Source of the DNA: Candidatus Saccharimonadota bacterium
Lineage (GTDB): Bacteria; Patescibacteriota; Saccharimonadia; Saccharimonadales; UBA7683
Length of the DNA: 6,066 bases
NCBI GenBank assembly: GCA_020427905.1
Contig: JAGQNU010000107.1
Coordinates: forward strand, 1-6,066
Direction: 5' to 3'
This document shows, piece after piece, positions 1 through 6,058 of the stretch. Both the position numbers and the translations under genes were made by a program. The notes beneath the pieces were generated by a model that was given only the letters and a program-made list of their open reading frames with translations, did not search any database and was not told the origin of the DNA. The stretch's first letter is position 1. Every line of letters starts with the position of its first letter.

Positions 1-185
1 ACTTTCTTCCTAACCAGAAGATAAGTAACATTCATGGTGAACCGAAGCGAATCCAATTTGGTGAGCGCAAACAGGTGATTATGCCATTATTTCACCCAGC
101 CGCAGCGCTCTACAACGGAGGTCTGAGAGCAACGTTGCTTGAGGATTTTGCACGGATTCCAGATATTTTAAAGCAAATTAAATAA
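1..185 (+). CDS. udg: Family 4 uracil-DNA glycosylase, C-terminal end (5' truncated by window)
   Basis: The frame beginning at base 3 is open from the left edge and ends at TAA 183-185, giving 60 visible residues. They contain KISNIHGEP, then MPLFHPAAALYNGGLR and LLEDFARI. The HPAAALY block (His codon at 93-95) is the conserved C-terminal motif of family 4/5 uracil-DNA glycosylases, which remove uracil from DNA as the first step of base excision repair; KIxxIHG upstream of it is typical of the family 4 iron-sulfur enzymes. The N-terminal motif and the cysteines that hold the 4Fe-4S cluster would lie outside the window, so activity cannot be judged. Family is known from the motif; the exact subfamily is inferred. 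The next gene starts 29 bases later with no promoter or terminator that I can see between, so the two are probably one transcript. Confidence 0.85.
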   Translation, partial: FLPNQKISNIHGEPKRIQFGERKQVIMPLFHPAAALYNGGLRATLLEDFARIPDILKQIK

Positions 186-200
186 ATCTTCACTAAAGAA

Positions 201-207
201 AAAGGAG
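201..207 (+). promoter_or_regulatory. Shine-Dalgarno site for rnj
   Basis: AAAGGAG lies seven bases before the ATG at 215, an ideal spacing. It fixes the start of the RNase J gene at 215 and shows that this organism uses classical Shine-Dalgarno initiation for some genes, in contrast to ftsK and aroC in the same window. Confidence 0.85.
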
Positions 208-214
208 AAAAAGA

Positions 215-2209
215 ATGAAGCAAAGAATGCAACCAAAGAACCCCGAGGAACGTCGGGAGAAACAAAATAAATACCAGTCTGGCAGCAAACAGAATGGTCA
301 ACAGCGTCAGCGGATTATCAATAAAGAGATGAAGACCAATCGTGGCGAGGCAATTAGAGCCGGACGCCGTAACTTTGATACAGCTGATAAGGCAGTTGAT
401 CGTTGGAACGTGTTTGAGAAGCACCACGAGAAACAGGCGGGTGTGTTGCCCTTGCAGCATAAAGATCGTTTGCGTGTCACATTCCTTGGCGGACTCGAGG
501 GTATTGGCGAGAAGAACATGATGGTTCTCGAGTTTGATAACGAGGCAATCATCGTTGATAGTGGTTTTGATCTCTCGGTAGATCTGCCAGGTGTGAACTA
601 CGCCATCCCTGCGACACAGTATGTTGAGAGTATCAAGCATAAGGTAAAAGCCTATGCGATTACGCACGGTCACATGGATCACATTGCGGCATTGCCGTAT
701 GTGTTTGAGCATTATCCTGCACCGATCTTCTGTGCCAGCCACTTCACAAAAGGCATGATCGAGAAGCAGTTTGAAAACATTAATCAAGAACGTGGTACCG
801 AGCTTGAGCCAGAGATTATTGTGCTCAACATGGACGACCACGAACGACATGTGATTTCACCACACTTTACGATCGAGTTTGTACGTATTACGCACTCAAT
901 CCCTGATTGTTCGACACTTGTTATTGAGACACCAGTTGGTCGTGTGATTAACACGGGTGACTTCCGGCTTGATCCAGAACCACTTGATCACCATCCATCA
1001 GATATAACTCGCTTGAAGCAACTAGGCGACGAGGGCAAAACGCTCCTCCTGATGCCTGATAGCACCAACGCTCGCTATCCAGGTAGAACGCCGACCGAAC
1101 ACACGTTGCAACAAAGCTTCCATGATATCTTTGAGCAGAGTCGTGGGCGAATCTTTGTGGCTATATTCTCCACCAATATGAACCGTGTTCAGATGATCAT
1201 TAACTCTGCAGTTGCCGCCGGCAGAAAAGTCGCCTTTGATGGCCGCGGTATGATGCAGGTGAGTGAGATTGCGGTACGCACTGGTAATCTAAAGATTCCA
1301 AAAGGGTCTGTGGTTGCAATGCGTGAGGTGGCAAACGTAAAAGACGACCAAGTTGTGGTTGTCTGTACTGGTGGGCAAGGCGAGCCAAATGCTGCCTTGC
1401 AGCGAATGAGTATCGGAGAGCACAAACATATTAAGCTCAAGCCAGAGGACACTGTCATTGTCAGCTCATCCCCAATTCCAGGTAACGAGGTGCGTTACCA
1501 GCAGATCGGTAATGATCTCGCTGAACTCGGCGTAACATTGTTCAGGCAAGTGACACGTGACCTAGACGGCTGCGGGCCACTGCACGTATCTGGTCACGCT
1601 AACCAAGAGGAGTTGACCGAGATGGTCGAGATGACCAAACCTAAGTATGTGCTACCGATCCACGGTGGCATGCTCGACCGTAAATATAATGGTATGGCGG
1701 CAAAGAATGCCGGGTTGACTGACGATGATGTTATTCTTGCTAAGAATGGCTCAATGATTGAGTTTGACGCTAATGGCAAGATGTACGATGCCGGCGATGC
1801 ACCCGCTGGAGCAGTACTGGTTGATCAAACTGGTGCAGTAGTACCTGGTCTGGTCGCTAAAGATCGCCTGTTGATGAGCGAAGAGGGTATGGTTGTGGTG
1901 ATGTTGACCGTTGATAAAAAGTCTGGCCGATTACTGACAAGTCCTGACATCATTACGCGCGGGTTTATATATATCCGCGACAATACCGAGCTCATGGATG
2001 GTCTCCGTGCTGAGCTTAAGCGAGCGGCTGCGCAGCGCTTTAGTCGTGTAGACCTCGATCGCTTCAAGCAAGAGCTGAAGGACCACATCAGCCATTACCT
2101 GTATGAGCACACGCGACGTTCACCAGTACTGATCCCAGTAGTGAACGTGATTGGTGGTAATGGTCGCGGTACAGCACGGCCAAAGCCAGAAGCTGACACC
2201 GGTAGATAG
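215..2209 (+). CDS. rnj: Ribonuclease J (beta-CASP metallo-beta-lactamase)
   Basis: RNase J is a cytoplasmic 5'-3' exonuclease and endonuclease that matures rRNA and degrades mRNA. The 664-residue product shows the family blocks in order: LGGLEGIGEKNMM (91-103), the metal-binding HGHMDH (151-156), THSIPD with His227, TGDFRLDP with Asp249, PDSTNA (281-286), CTGGQGEP (384-391), SSSPIPGNE (417-425), HVSGHANQEEL (457-467), PIHGG with His483, and the C-terminal part with RLLMSEEGMV and ITRGFIYIRD. All expected metal ligands are present. It is about 100 residues longer than the roughly 555-residue Bacillus enzymes, mostly because of an N-terminal extension of about 84 residues rich in Lys, Arg, Gln and Asn, which looks disordered and may bind RNA (inference). 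Departures from the common motifs are Met in HGHMDH, Asn323 where SNxHR usually has His, and HGG instead of HGE. The ATG at 215 is supported by its Shine-Dalgarno site. Probably co-transcribed with the upstream glycosylase gene. Confidence 0.96.
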   Translation: MKQRMQPKNPEERREKQNKYQSGSKQNGQQRQRIINKEMKTNRGEAIRAGRRNFDTADKAVDRWNVFEKHHEKQAGVLPLQHKDRLRVTFLGGLEGIGEKNMMVLEFDNEAIIVDSGFDLSVDLPGVNYAIPATQYVESIKHKVKAYAITHGHMDHIAALPYVFEHYPAPIFCASHFTKGMIEKQFENINQERGTELEPEIIVLNMDDHERHVISPHFTIEFVRITHSIPDCSTLVIETPVGRVINTGDFRLDPEPLDHHPSDITRLKQLGDEGKTLLLMPDSTNARYPGRTPTEHTLQQSFHDIFEQSRGRIFVAIFSTNMNRVQMIINSAVAAGRKVAFDGRGMMQVSEIAVRTGNLKIPKGSVVAMREVANVKDDQVVVVCTGGQGEPNAALQRMSIGEHKHIKLKPEDTVIVSSSPIPGNEVRYQQIGNDLAELGVTLFRQVTRDLDGCGPLHVSGHANQEELTEMVEMTKPKYVLPIHGGMLDRKYNGMAAKNAGLTDDDVILAKNGSMIEFDANGKMYDAGDAPAGAVLVDQTGAVVPGLVAKDRLLMSEEGMVVVMLTVDKKSGRLLTSPDIITRGFIYIRDNTELMDGLRAELKRAAAQRFSRVDLDRFKQELKDHISHYLYEHTRRSPVLIPVVNVIGGNGRGTARPKPEADTGR

Positions 2210-2232
2210 CTCGCAAAAGTAGTCAAAAAGTG

Positions 2233-2261
2233 TTGTAAATTTTAAATGCTTATGGTATACT
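2233..2261 (+). promoter_or_regulatory. Sigma70-type promoter for ftsK, predicted to give a leaderless mRNA
   Basis: TTGTAA at 2233-2238 and TATACT at 2256-2261 are separated by 17 bases, and TG at 2253-2254 adds an extended -10. This is a near-consensus housekeeping promoter in the 59-base gap after rnj. The -10 ends only seven bases before the ATG at 2269, so transcription should begin at or within a base or two of the start codon. No Shine-Dalgarno sequence is present in the 20 bases before the ATG. Confidence 0.8.
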
Positions 2262-2268
2262 ACTAGAT

Positions 2269-4482
2269 ATGGCAAAAAGAAAAAAGTCCACCAAGAAGGG
2301 TAAGTCAAAGGCGAAGTCTGCGGCAAAAGCAACGCACATTCTGCCGGCTGGCTGGTGGCAGCAAGTAGTCAGTGTGATTCTCGGTTTGTCCGGGGTACTT
2401 TTACTACTTGCAATCTTTAATCTTGCAGGGCCTGCGCCACTGGCTTTGCTTGAGTTCGCCCGTAACTTGTTTGGGTATGCAGCATTCCTGATCCCCGTTG
2501 TGCTGCTTACCCTGACAGTGCAGAAGTTTCTGACAGAAGAGAATAGGCTCCCTGGCAGCGTATATGCTGGGGCGCTTATTTTTATCTCATCGCTCGCAGC
2601 CTTCATTCATCTGTTTGTTGATCCTCTCAATGAGACGTTGGTTATAAATGAGGGTCGTGGTGGTGGTATGGTCGGGGCTGGCATCGACAACTTTCTTGGT
2701 GGTTTCCTCAGCCAAATTGCCGCTGGGGTTATCCTCTTTGCGCTGATCTTGCTCTCTTTACTATTTGTACTTAAAATTCCGGTCAAAGACGTCTTTAAGG
2801 CCTTCTTTAGCATCTTCAAGCAAGAGGAGGCGGCTGACGGCTTAGCTGCCGAGAAAGTTAAGGATGACAAGATACACTCAAAATCTGTTGAGGACATAAA
2901 ACTCAACACAGGTGTCGCTATTGAGGATCAGCAAAAAGATGCCGGACAGCCCAAACTATCCTCAATGCGCAATAGCGTCGTACAGGATAAGGCTGAGGAG
3001 AGTAAAGATGCACTGACTATGGCAAGCGATCCGAACTGGAACTTACCAGAGCTAGAGCTGCTCAGTAACAAGCAGAGCAAAGCGGATCCAGGCGACATTA
3101 AGCACAATGCACAGGTCATTAAAGACACACTTCAAGACTTTAAGATTGATGTTGAGATGGAGGAGGCTAACGTTGGACCGAAGGTAACGCAGTATACGCT
3201 GAAGCCACCGGCTGGTGTACGACTCTCTAAAATCACAGCACTCGATGGTAACGTAGCACTTAGTCTTGGGGCAGAGGCTATTCGTATCGAAGCACCTATT
3301 CCTGGTAAACGAGCAGTTGGTGTTGAGGTTCCGAATAAGAAAGCTGCAGACGTAAACCTCAGAAGTGTTCTTGAGTCCCAGCCGTGGAGTAAGACTAGCT
3401 CGTCGCTTAGTTTTGCGATTGGTAAAGACATCTCTGGCCATCCAGTTATTGGCGAGCTTGAGACGATGCCGCACCTACTGATTGCAGGTCAAACGGGCTC
3501 TGGTAAATCAATAATGGTAAACACACTACTTACAAGCTTACTGTACCGCAACTCACCAGCCGACCTCAAGTTGATCTTGGTCGATCCAAAGCGTGTTGAG
3601 TTAACGCCATATAACAACATTCCACATCTGTTAACTCCAGTGATTGTTGAACCCGAGAAGTGTATCTCAGCACTCAAGTGGGCAGTGAATGAGATGGAGC
3701 GACGCTACTCACTGCTCTCAGAAAAGGGTAAACGGAACATTCAGGGCTTCAACGAGTCAAACAAAGATGACCGCATGCCATATATAGTTATCGTCATCGA
3801 CGAGCTCTCGGATCTTATGATGTTGGCTGCCCGTGATGTCGAGGCACTCATCGTGCGAATAGCCCAGAAGGCTCGTGCTGTCGGTATACACTTGGTCCTT
3901 GCGACTCAGCGTCCGTCCGTCGACGTGATCACCGGCTTGATTAAAGCTAATATTCCTGCCCGTATTGCCTTCACTGTGGCCTCGCAAGTTGATTCACGCA
4001 CCATTATTGATCAGATGGGTGCCGAGAAGTTGCTGGGTAAAGGTGATCTCTTGATTACCACACCGTCACATCCGAAGCCACGGCGTGTACAGGGTGTGTT
4101 TGTAAGCGAGCATGAGGTGACCAAGGTCATGAACTTTATAAAAGACCAGCGAGAGCCGGATTATAACGACGAGATAATTACACAACCAGTCCAGATTGGC
4201 AAGGGCGGTGTAGTTATGGATTCTGACACGGGGTCTGATGACGCGATGTTTAAAGACGCTGTACAGGTAGTAGTCGAGAGTGGTAAGGCCTCGGCCAGCT
4301 TACTGCAGCGTCGACTACGTATTGGCTACGCCCGCGCAGCACGCCTAGTTGAAGACATGGAGGAGCAGGGGATTATTGGTCCTGCAGACGGTGCGCGTCC
4401 ACGCGACGTGCTCGTCTCGAGTATCGACGACGTCTTTGGTGGTTCTGACGGATCTAGACAATCTGAAGAAGTTGAGGAGTAG
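2269..4482 (+). CDS. ftsK: DNA translocase FtsK/SpoIIIE
   Basis: FtsK is a membrane-anchored hexameric motor that pumps chromosomal DNA through the closing division septum. The 737-residue product has the full layout. A Lys-rich cytoplasmic tail (2-20) precedes about four membrane segments near 31-53, 62-84, 97-117 and 148-168, with the usual Gly-rich stretch (129-145) before the last. An acidic, charged linker (about 185-262) leads to the alpha/beta motor: Walker A GQTGSGKS (407-414), Walker B IVIVIDE (506-512), ATQRPSVDVITGLIKANIPAR (545-565) and GAEKLLGKGDLL (584-595). The winged-helix gamma domain (about 658-715) reads ASLLQRRLRIGYARAARLVEDME, then GPADGARPRDVLV. Length fits the short SpoIIIE-like class rather than the long E. 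coli protein. In the gamma recognition helix, Ala688 replaces the Asn equivalent to E. coli N1296. The ATG at 2269 is the only start before the first membrane segment and sits right behind the promoter. Confidence 0.97.
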   Translation: MAKRKKSTKKGKSKAKSAAKATHILPAGWWQQVVSVILGLSGVLLLLAIFNLAGPAPLALLEFARNLFGYAAFLIPVVLLTLTVQKFLTEENRLPGSVYAGALIFISSLAAFIHLFVDPLNETLVINEGRGGGMVGAGIDNFLGGFLSQIAAGVILFALILLSLLFVLKIPVKDVFKAFFSIFKQEEAADGLAAEKVKDDKIHSKSVEDIKLNTGVAIEDQQKDAGQPKLSSMRNSVVQDKAEESKDALTMASDPNWNLPELELLSNKQSKADPGDIKHNAQVIKDTLQDFKIDVEMEEANVGPKVTQYTLKPPAGVRLSKITALDGNVALSLGAEAIRIEAPIPGKRAVGVEVPNKKAADVNLRSVLESQPWSKTSSSLSFAIGKDISGHPVIGELETMPHLLIAGQTGSGKSIMVNTLLTSLLYRNSPADLKLILVDPKRVELTPYNNIPHLLTPVIVEPEKCISALKWAVNEMERRYSLLSEKGKRNIQGFNESNKDDRMPYIVIVIDELSDLMMLAARDVEALIVRIAQKARAVGIHLVLATQRPSVDVITGLIKANIPARIAFTVASQVDSRTIIDQMGAEKLLGKGDLLITTPSHPKPRRVQGVFVSEHEVTKVMNFIKDQREPDYNDEIITQPVQIGKGGVVMDSDTGSDDAMFKDAVQVVVESGKASASLLQRRLRIGYARAARLVEDMEEQGIIGPADGARPRDVLVSSIDDVFGGSDGSRQSEEVEE
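4475..4479 (+). promoter_or_regulatory. Shine-Dalgarno site inside the ftsK 3' end
   Basis: AGGAG overlaps the two final Glu codons of ftsK and stands five bases before the ATG at 4485. With only two bases between the ftsK stop and this ATG, ribosomes finishing ftsK can restart directly, so translational coupling is likely. Confidence 0.75.
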
Positions 4483-4484
4483 CT

Positions 4485-4832
4485 ATGCAAAAGGGTGCGT
4501 CGCTACTGCTGATCTATGCGGCATCGTGGTGCTATGTAATTGCTTCATACTACCACCTTTCTCTTAAGCAGTGGTCTTTTGGTAAAGCTATGATTATTGC
4601 CTTGCCACTTGTAGTCGTTGAGTACACACTCTCGTTGCATGGAAATAAACAATCAAATTCGTTTCTTTCTCCGTTGCAGATACTGATATTCACCTTCATT
4701 TGTTATGTCGTTAATATTTTAGTCCTGAATGTACTTGTCCTAAAACAGCCAATCAGTCCTGTGCGCGATGCAATTGCGGTTGCGCTTATTGTTGCCGCAA
4801 TTGTGGTTAGCACAAATACTCGAATAGGCTAG
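4485..4832 (+). CDS. Small four-helix membrane protein, DUF486/DMT-like
   Basis: The 115-residue product is almost entirely hydrophobic, with four likely membrane segments near 4-21, 33-50, 63-85 and 94-110. The order of short polar landmarks resembles the DUF486 family of about 115 residues in the drug/metabolite transporter superfamily: an aromatic-Tyr-His-Leu patch (YYHLSLK, 22-28), a Val-Glu-Tyr in the second helix (45-47), a polar loop with Gly-Asn (53-58) and Gln-Ile opening the third helix (65-66). The similarity is recalled from the family pattern, so the assignment is moderate; the substrate and function are unknown. The gene is joined to ftsK by a two-base gap and an embedded Shine-Dalgarno site and has no promoter of its own, so it is expressed with ftsK. 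A role in division is possible but unsupported beyond linkage. It looks somewhat richer in AT than its neighbours. Another small multidrug-resistance-like or unrelated four-helix protein is the main alternative. Confidence 0.75.
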   Translation: MQKGASLLLIYAASWCYVIASYYHLSLKQWSFGKAMIIALPLVVVEYTLSLHGNKQSNSFLSPLQILIFTFICYVVNILVLNVLVLKQPISPVRDAIAVALIVAAIVVSTNTRIG

Positions 4833-4838
4833 AAGCTT

Positions 4839-4867
4839 TTGTTTAACGGTGTTGAGTAGTTCATAAT
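4839..4867 (+). promoter_or_regulatory. Sigma70-type promoter for aroC, predicted to give a leaderless mRNA
   Basis: TTGTTT at 4839-4844 and CATAAT at 4862-4867 are 17 bases apart. As at ftsK, the -10 ends seven bases before an ATG (4875), so the transcript should start at or next to the start codon. No Shine-Dalgarno sequence lies in front of it. The -35 is weaker than consensus, so support comes largely from the geometry it shares with the ftsK promoter. Confidence 0.65.
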
Positions 4868-4874
4868 TTTGTAC

Positions 4875-5948
4875 ATGGCAGGTAGTACGATAGGTGAGCT
4901 ATTTAGAGTTACGACATTTGGTGAATCGCATACATCAGCAGGTGTTGGCGCTATTGTTGATGGATGTCCAGCGGGCATACCGCTTTCGGAGGAGGACATT
5001 CAGCCAGATTTAGATAGACGAAGGCCCGGACAAAGTCGCCTTACGACACAGCGCAAAGAGTCGGACGAGGTGACCATACAGTCTGGTGTTTTCCGTGGGG
5101 AGACCACGGGTGCACCAATAAGTCTTTTTATACCAAACACCGATGCTAGACCTGGTGCATACGAGAAATTTAAGGACAGCTATCGTCCAAGTCACGCAGA
5201 CTACACATATGAGGCAAAGTACGGTGTTAGAGACTATCATGGCGGTGCTAGAGCATCTGCACGAGCTACGGCAGCAGATACTGCCGCTGGGGCGATAGCA
5301 AAATTAATAGTTCCACAGGTTTCGTTCACCGCGTACGTAAAGCAAATTTACGATATCGTGGCAGATATCCCAGATGACGTTACGCATGATCTCGTTGAGT
5401 CAAGTGAAGTACGCTGCCCAGATCCGTTTGCAACCGAGAGGATGGTAGCCCTGATCGACCTCATTAAACGACGGCGTGACTCGGTGGGTGGCATTATTGA
5501 AATGCGTATCTCGAACGTACCTCCAGGTCTCGGTGAGCCAGCATTTGATAAGTACGATGCCGATCTTGCAAAAGCTATCAAAGGAATTCCTGCAGTTAAG
5601 GCGGTAGAGTTTGGACTGGGCTTTGCTGCAGTCAGGTTACTTGGTAGTCAGCATAACGACCCGTTTTATATGGAGGGCGATCGAGTGCGGACACGCACAA
5701 ACAACTCTGGGGGTGTTCAAGGTGGGATAACCAATGGCGAGGATGTGGTGCTGAGGGCTGCTATTAAGCCAACACCAACGATTGCTCACGAGCAAGAAAC
5801 CGTGACTAATACTGGTGAATCAACGACCGTATCTGGTACTGGCAGGCATGATGTCTGTGTGCTACCGAGAGCCGTACCAATATTTGAGGCACGTGCTGCG
5901 ATTATTACTGCTGATCATTTTCTACGGAATCGATCAGCTCGAATCTGA
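4875..5948 (+). CDS. aroC: Chorismate synthase
   Basis: AroC converts 5-enolpyruvylshikimate-3-phosphate to chorismate, using reduced FMN, as the last step of the shikimate pathway; it works in the cytoplasm as a tetramer. Counting from ATG 4875 the product has 357 residues, a normal length. Family landmarks are all present: GSTIGELFRVTTFGESH (catalytic His19), DLDRRRPGQSRLTTQRKE, SGVFRGETTGAPI, RPSHADYTYEAKYG (catalytic His107), GLGEPAFDKYDADLA, NNSGGVQGGITNGE, AIKPTPTI, GRHDVC (Asp336) and the closing RAVPIFEA/DHFLR. Oddities are GGARASARATA at 123-133 where GGGRSSARETA is usual, and one extra residue after GESH. A TTG at 4869 would add only Met-Tyr; the ATG is preferred because MAGSTIG matches the usual N-terminus and fits the promoter position. 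No other shikimate gene is in the window, so whether the pathway is complete is unknown. Confidence 0.96.
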   Translation: MAGSTIGELFRVTTFGESHTSAGVGAIVDGCPAGIPLSEEDIQPDLDRRRPGQSRLTTQRKESDEVTIQSGVFRGETTGAPISLFIPNTDARPGAYEKFKDSYRPSHADYTYEAKYGVRDYHGGARASARATAADTAAGAIAKLIVPQVSFTAYVKQIYDIVADIPDDVTHDLVESSEVRCPDPFATERMVALIDLIKRRRDSVGGIIEMRISNVPPGLGEPAFDKYDADLAKAIKGIPAVKAVEFGLGFAAVRLLGSQHNDPFYMEGDRVRTRTNNSGGVQGGITNGEDVVLRAAIKPTPTIAHEQETVTNTGESTTVSGTGRHDVCVLPRAVPIFEARAAIITADHFLRNRSARI

Positions 5949-5949
5949 A

Positions 5950-5978
5950 TTGACGAACAGGGGTGAGTAAGGTATAAT
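5950..5978 (+). promoter_or_regulatory. Strong sigma70-type promoter at the 3' end of aroC
   Basis: TTGACG at 5950-5955 and a perfect TATAAT at 5973-5978 are 17 bases apart, the closest match to consensus in the window. It starts one base after the aroC stop. The start point should be near 5985, and no start codon with a ribosome site follows until about 6059, so this transcript carries a leader of about 70 bases. The strength suggests a highly expressed gene to the right. Confidence 0.85.
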
Positions 5979-6000
5979 CTCAGGTACATTATTAACTCAA

Positions 6001-6021
6001 GCGTGCAGTGTGAGTGCACGC
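6001..6021 (+). promoter_or_regulatory. Leader hairpin 1
   Basis: GCGTGCA (6001-6007) and TGCACGC (6015-6021) are perfect inverted repeats, giving a seven-base-pair GC-rich stem with a seven-base loop. There is no following T run, so it does not look like an intrinsic terminator. It lies about 16 bases after the predicted transcription start and directly abuts the next hairpin. Confidence 0.65.
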
Positions 6022-6041
6022 CGTCAATCAGCTGGTTGACG
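6022..6041 (+). promoter_or_regulatory. Leader hairpin 2, just upstream of a Shine-Dalgarno site
   Basis: CGTCAA (6022-6027) pairs perfectly with TTGACG (6036-6041). A T-G wobble and a C-G pair can extend the stem to eight pairs around an AGCT loop. No base separates it from hairpin 1, so the two stems could stack coaxially. It ends four bases before AAAGGAG. The position fits a translation-control leader or an mRNA-stabilising structure; no known riboswitch or ribosomal-protein leader class was recognised. Confidence 0.65.
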
Positions 6042-6045
6042 ACCG

Positions 6046-6052
6046 AAAGGAG
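6046..6052 (+). promoter_or_regulatory. Shine-Dalgarno site of the gene leaving the window
   Basis: AAAGGAG is identical to the rnj site and is the first ribosome site in the leader transcript. It is six bases from a TTG at 6059. A second GGAG at 6061-6064 could instead serve an ATG beyond the edge. Confidence 0.6.
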
Positions 6053-6058
6053 TATCAC

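Noticed and set aside
110..850. A 246-codon open frame on the minus strand
   Set aside because: It lies opposite the highly conserved RNase J and the end of the glycosylase gene, resembles no family I know, and its composition mirrors the codons of the + strand genes.
2210..2268. Possible terminator between rnj and ftsK
   Set aside because: No stable stem followed by a T run was found; the gap is filled by the ftsK promoter.
3052..3474. A 140-codon open frame on the minus strand inside ftsK
   Set aside because: It is antisense to the FtsK motor domain, has no recognisable motif and is explained by the codon pattern of the + strand.
4349..4567. A 72-codon + strand frame spanning the ftsK to DUF486-like junction
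   Set aside because: It overlaps the conserved FtsK gamma domain in another frame and the real membrane gene, which has a better ribosome site.
4869..4874. TTG at 4869 as the aroC start
   Set aside because: It adds only Met-Tyr before the usual MAG N-terminus, has no Shine-Dalgarno sequence and would lie upstream of the predicted transcription start.
4833..4874. Possible terminator at AAGCTTTTGTTT
   Set aside because: The AAGCTT palindrome is too short to form a terminator stem, and the T-rich stretch is better explained as the aroC -35 region.
5352..5369. Two GATATC palindromes six bases apart
   Set aside because: They fall within aroC coding sequence and are explained by its codons; no operator context is present.
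5950..6042. TTGACGA repeated at 5950-5956 and 6036-6042
   Set aside because: A seven-base match is expected by chance; the second copy is an arm of a hairpin and has no -10 element at a suitable distance.
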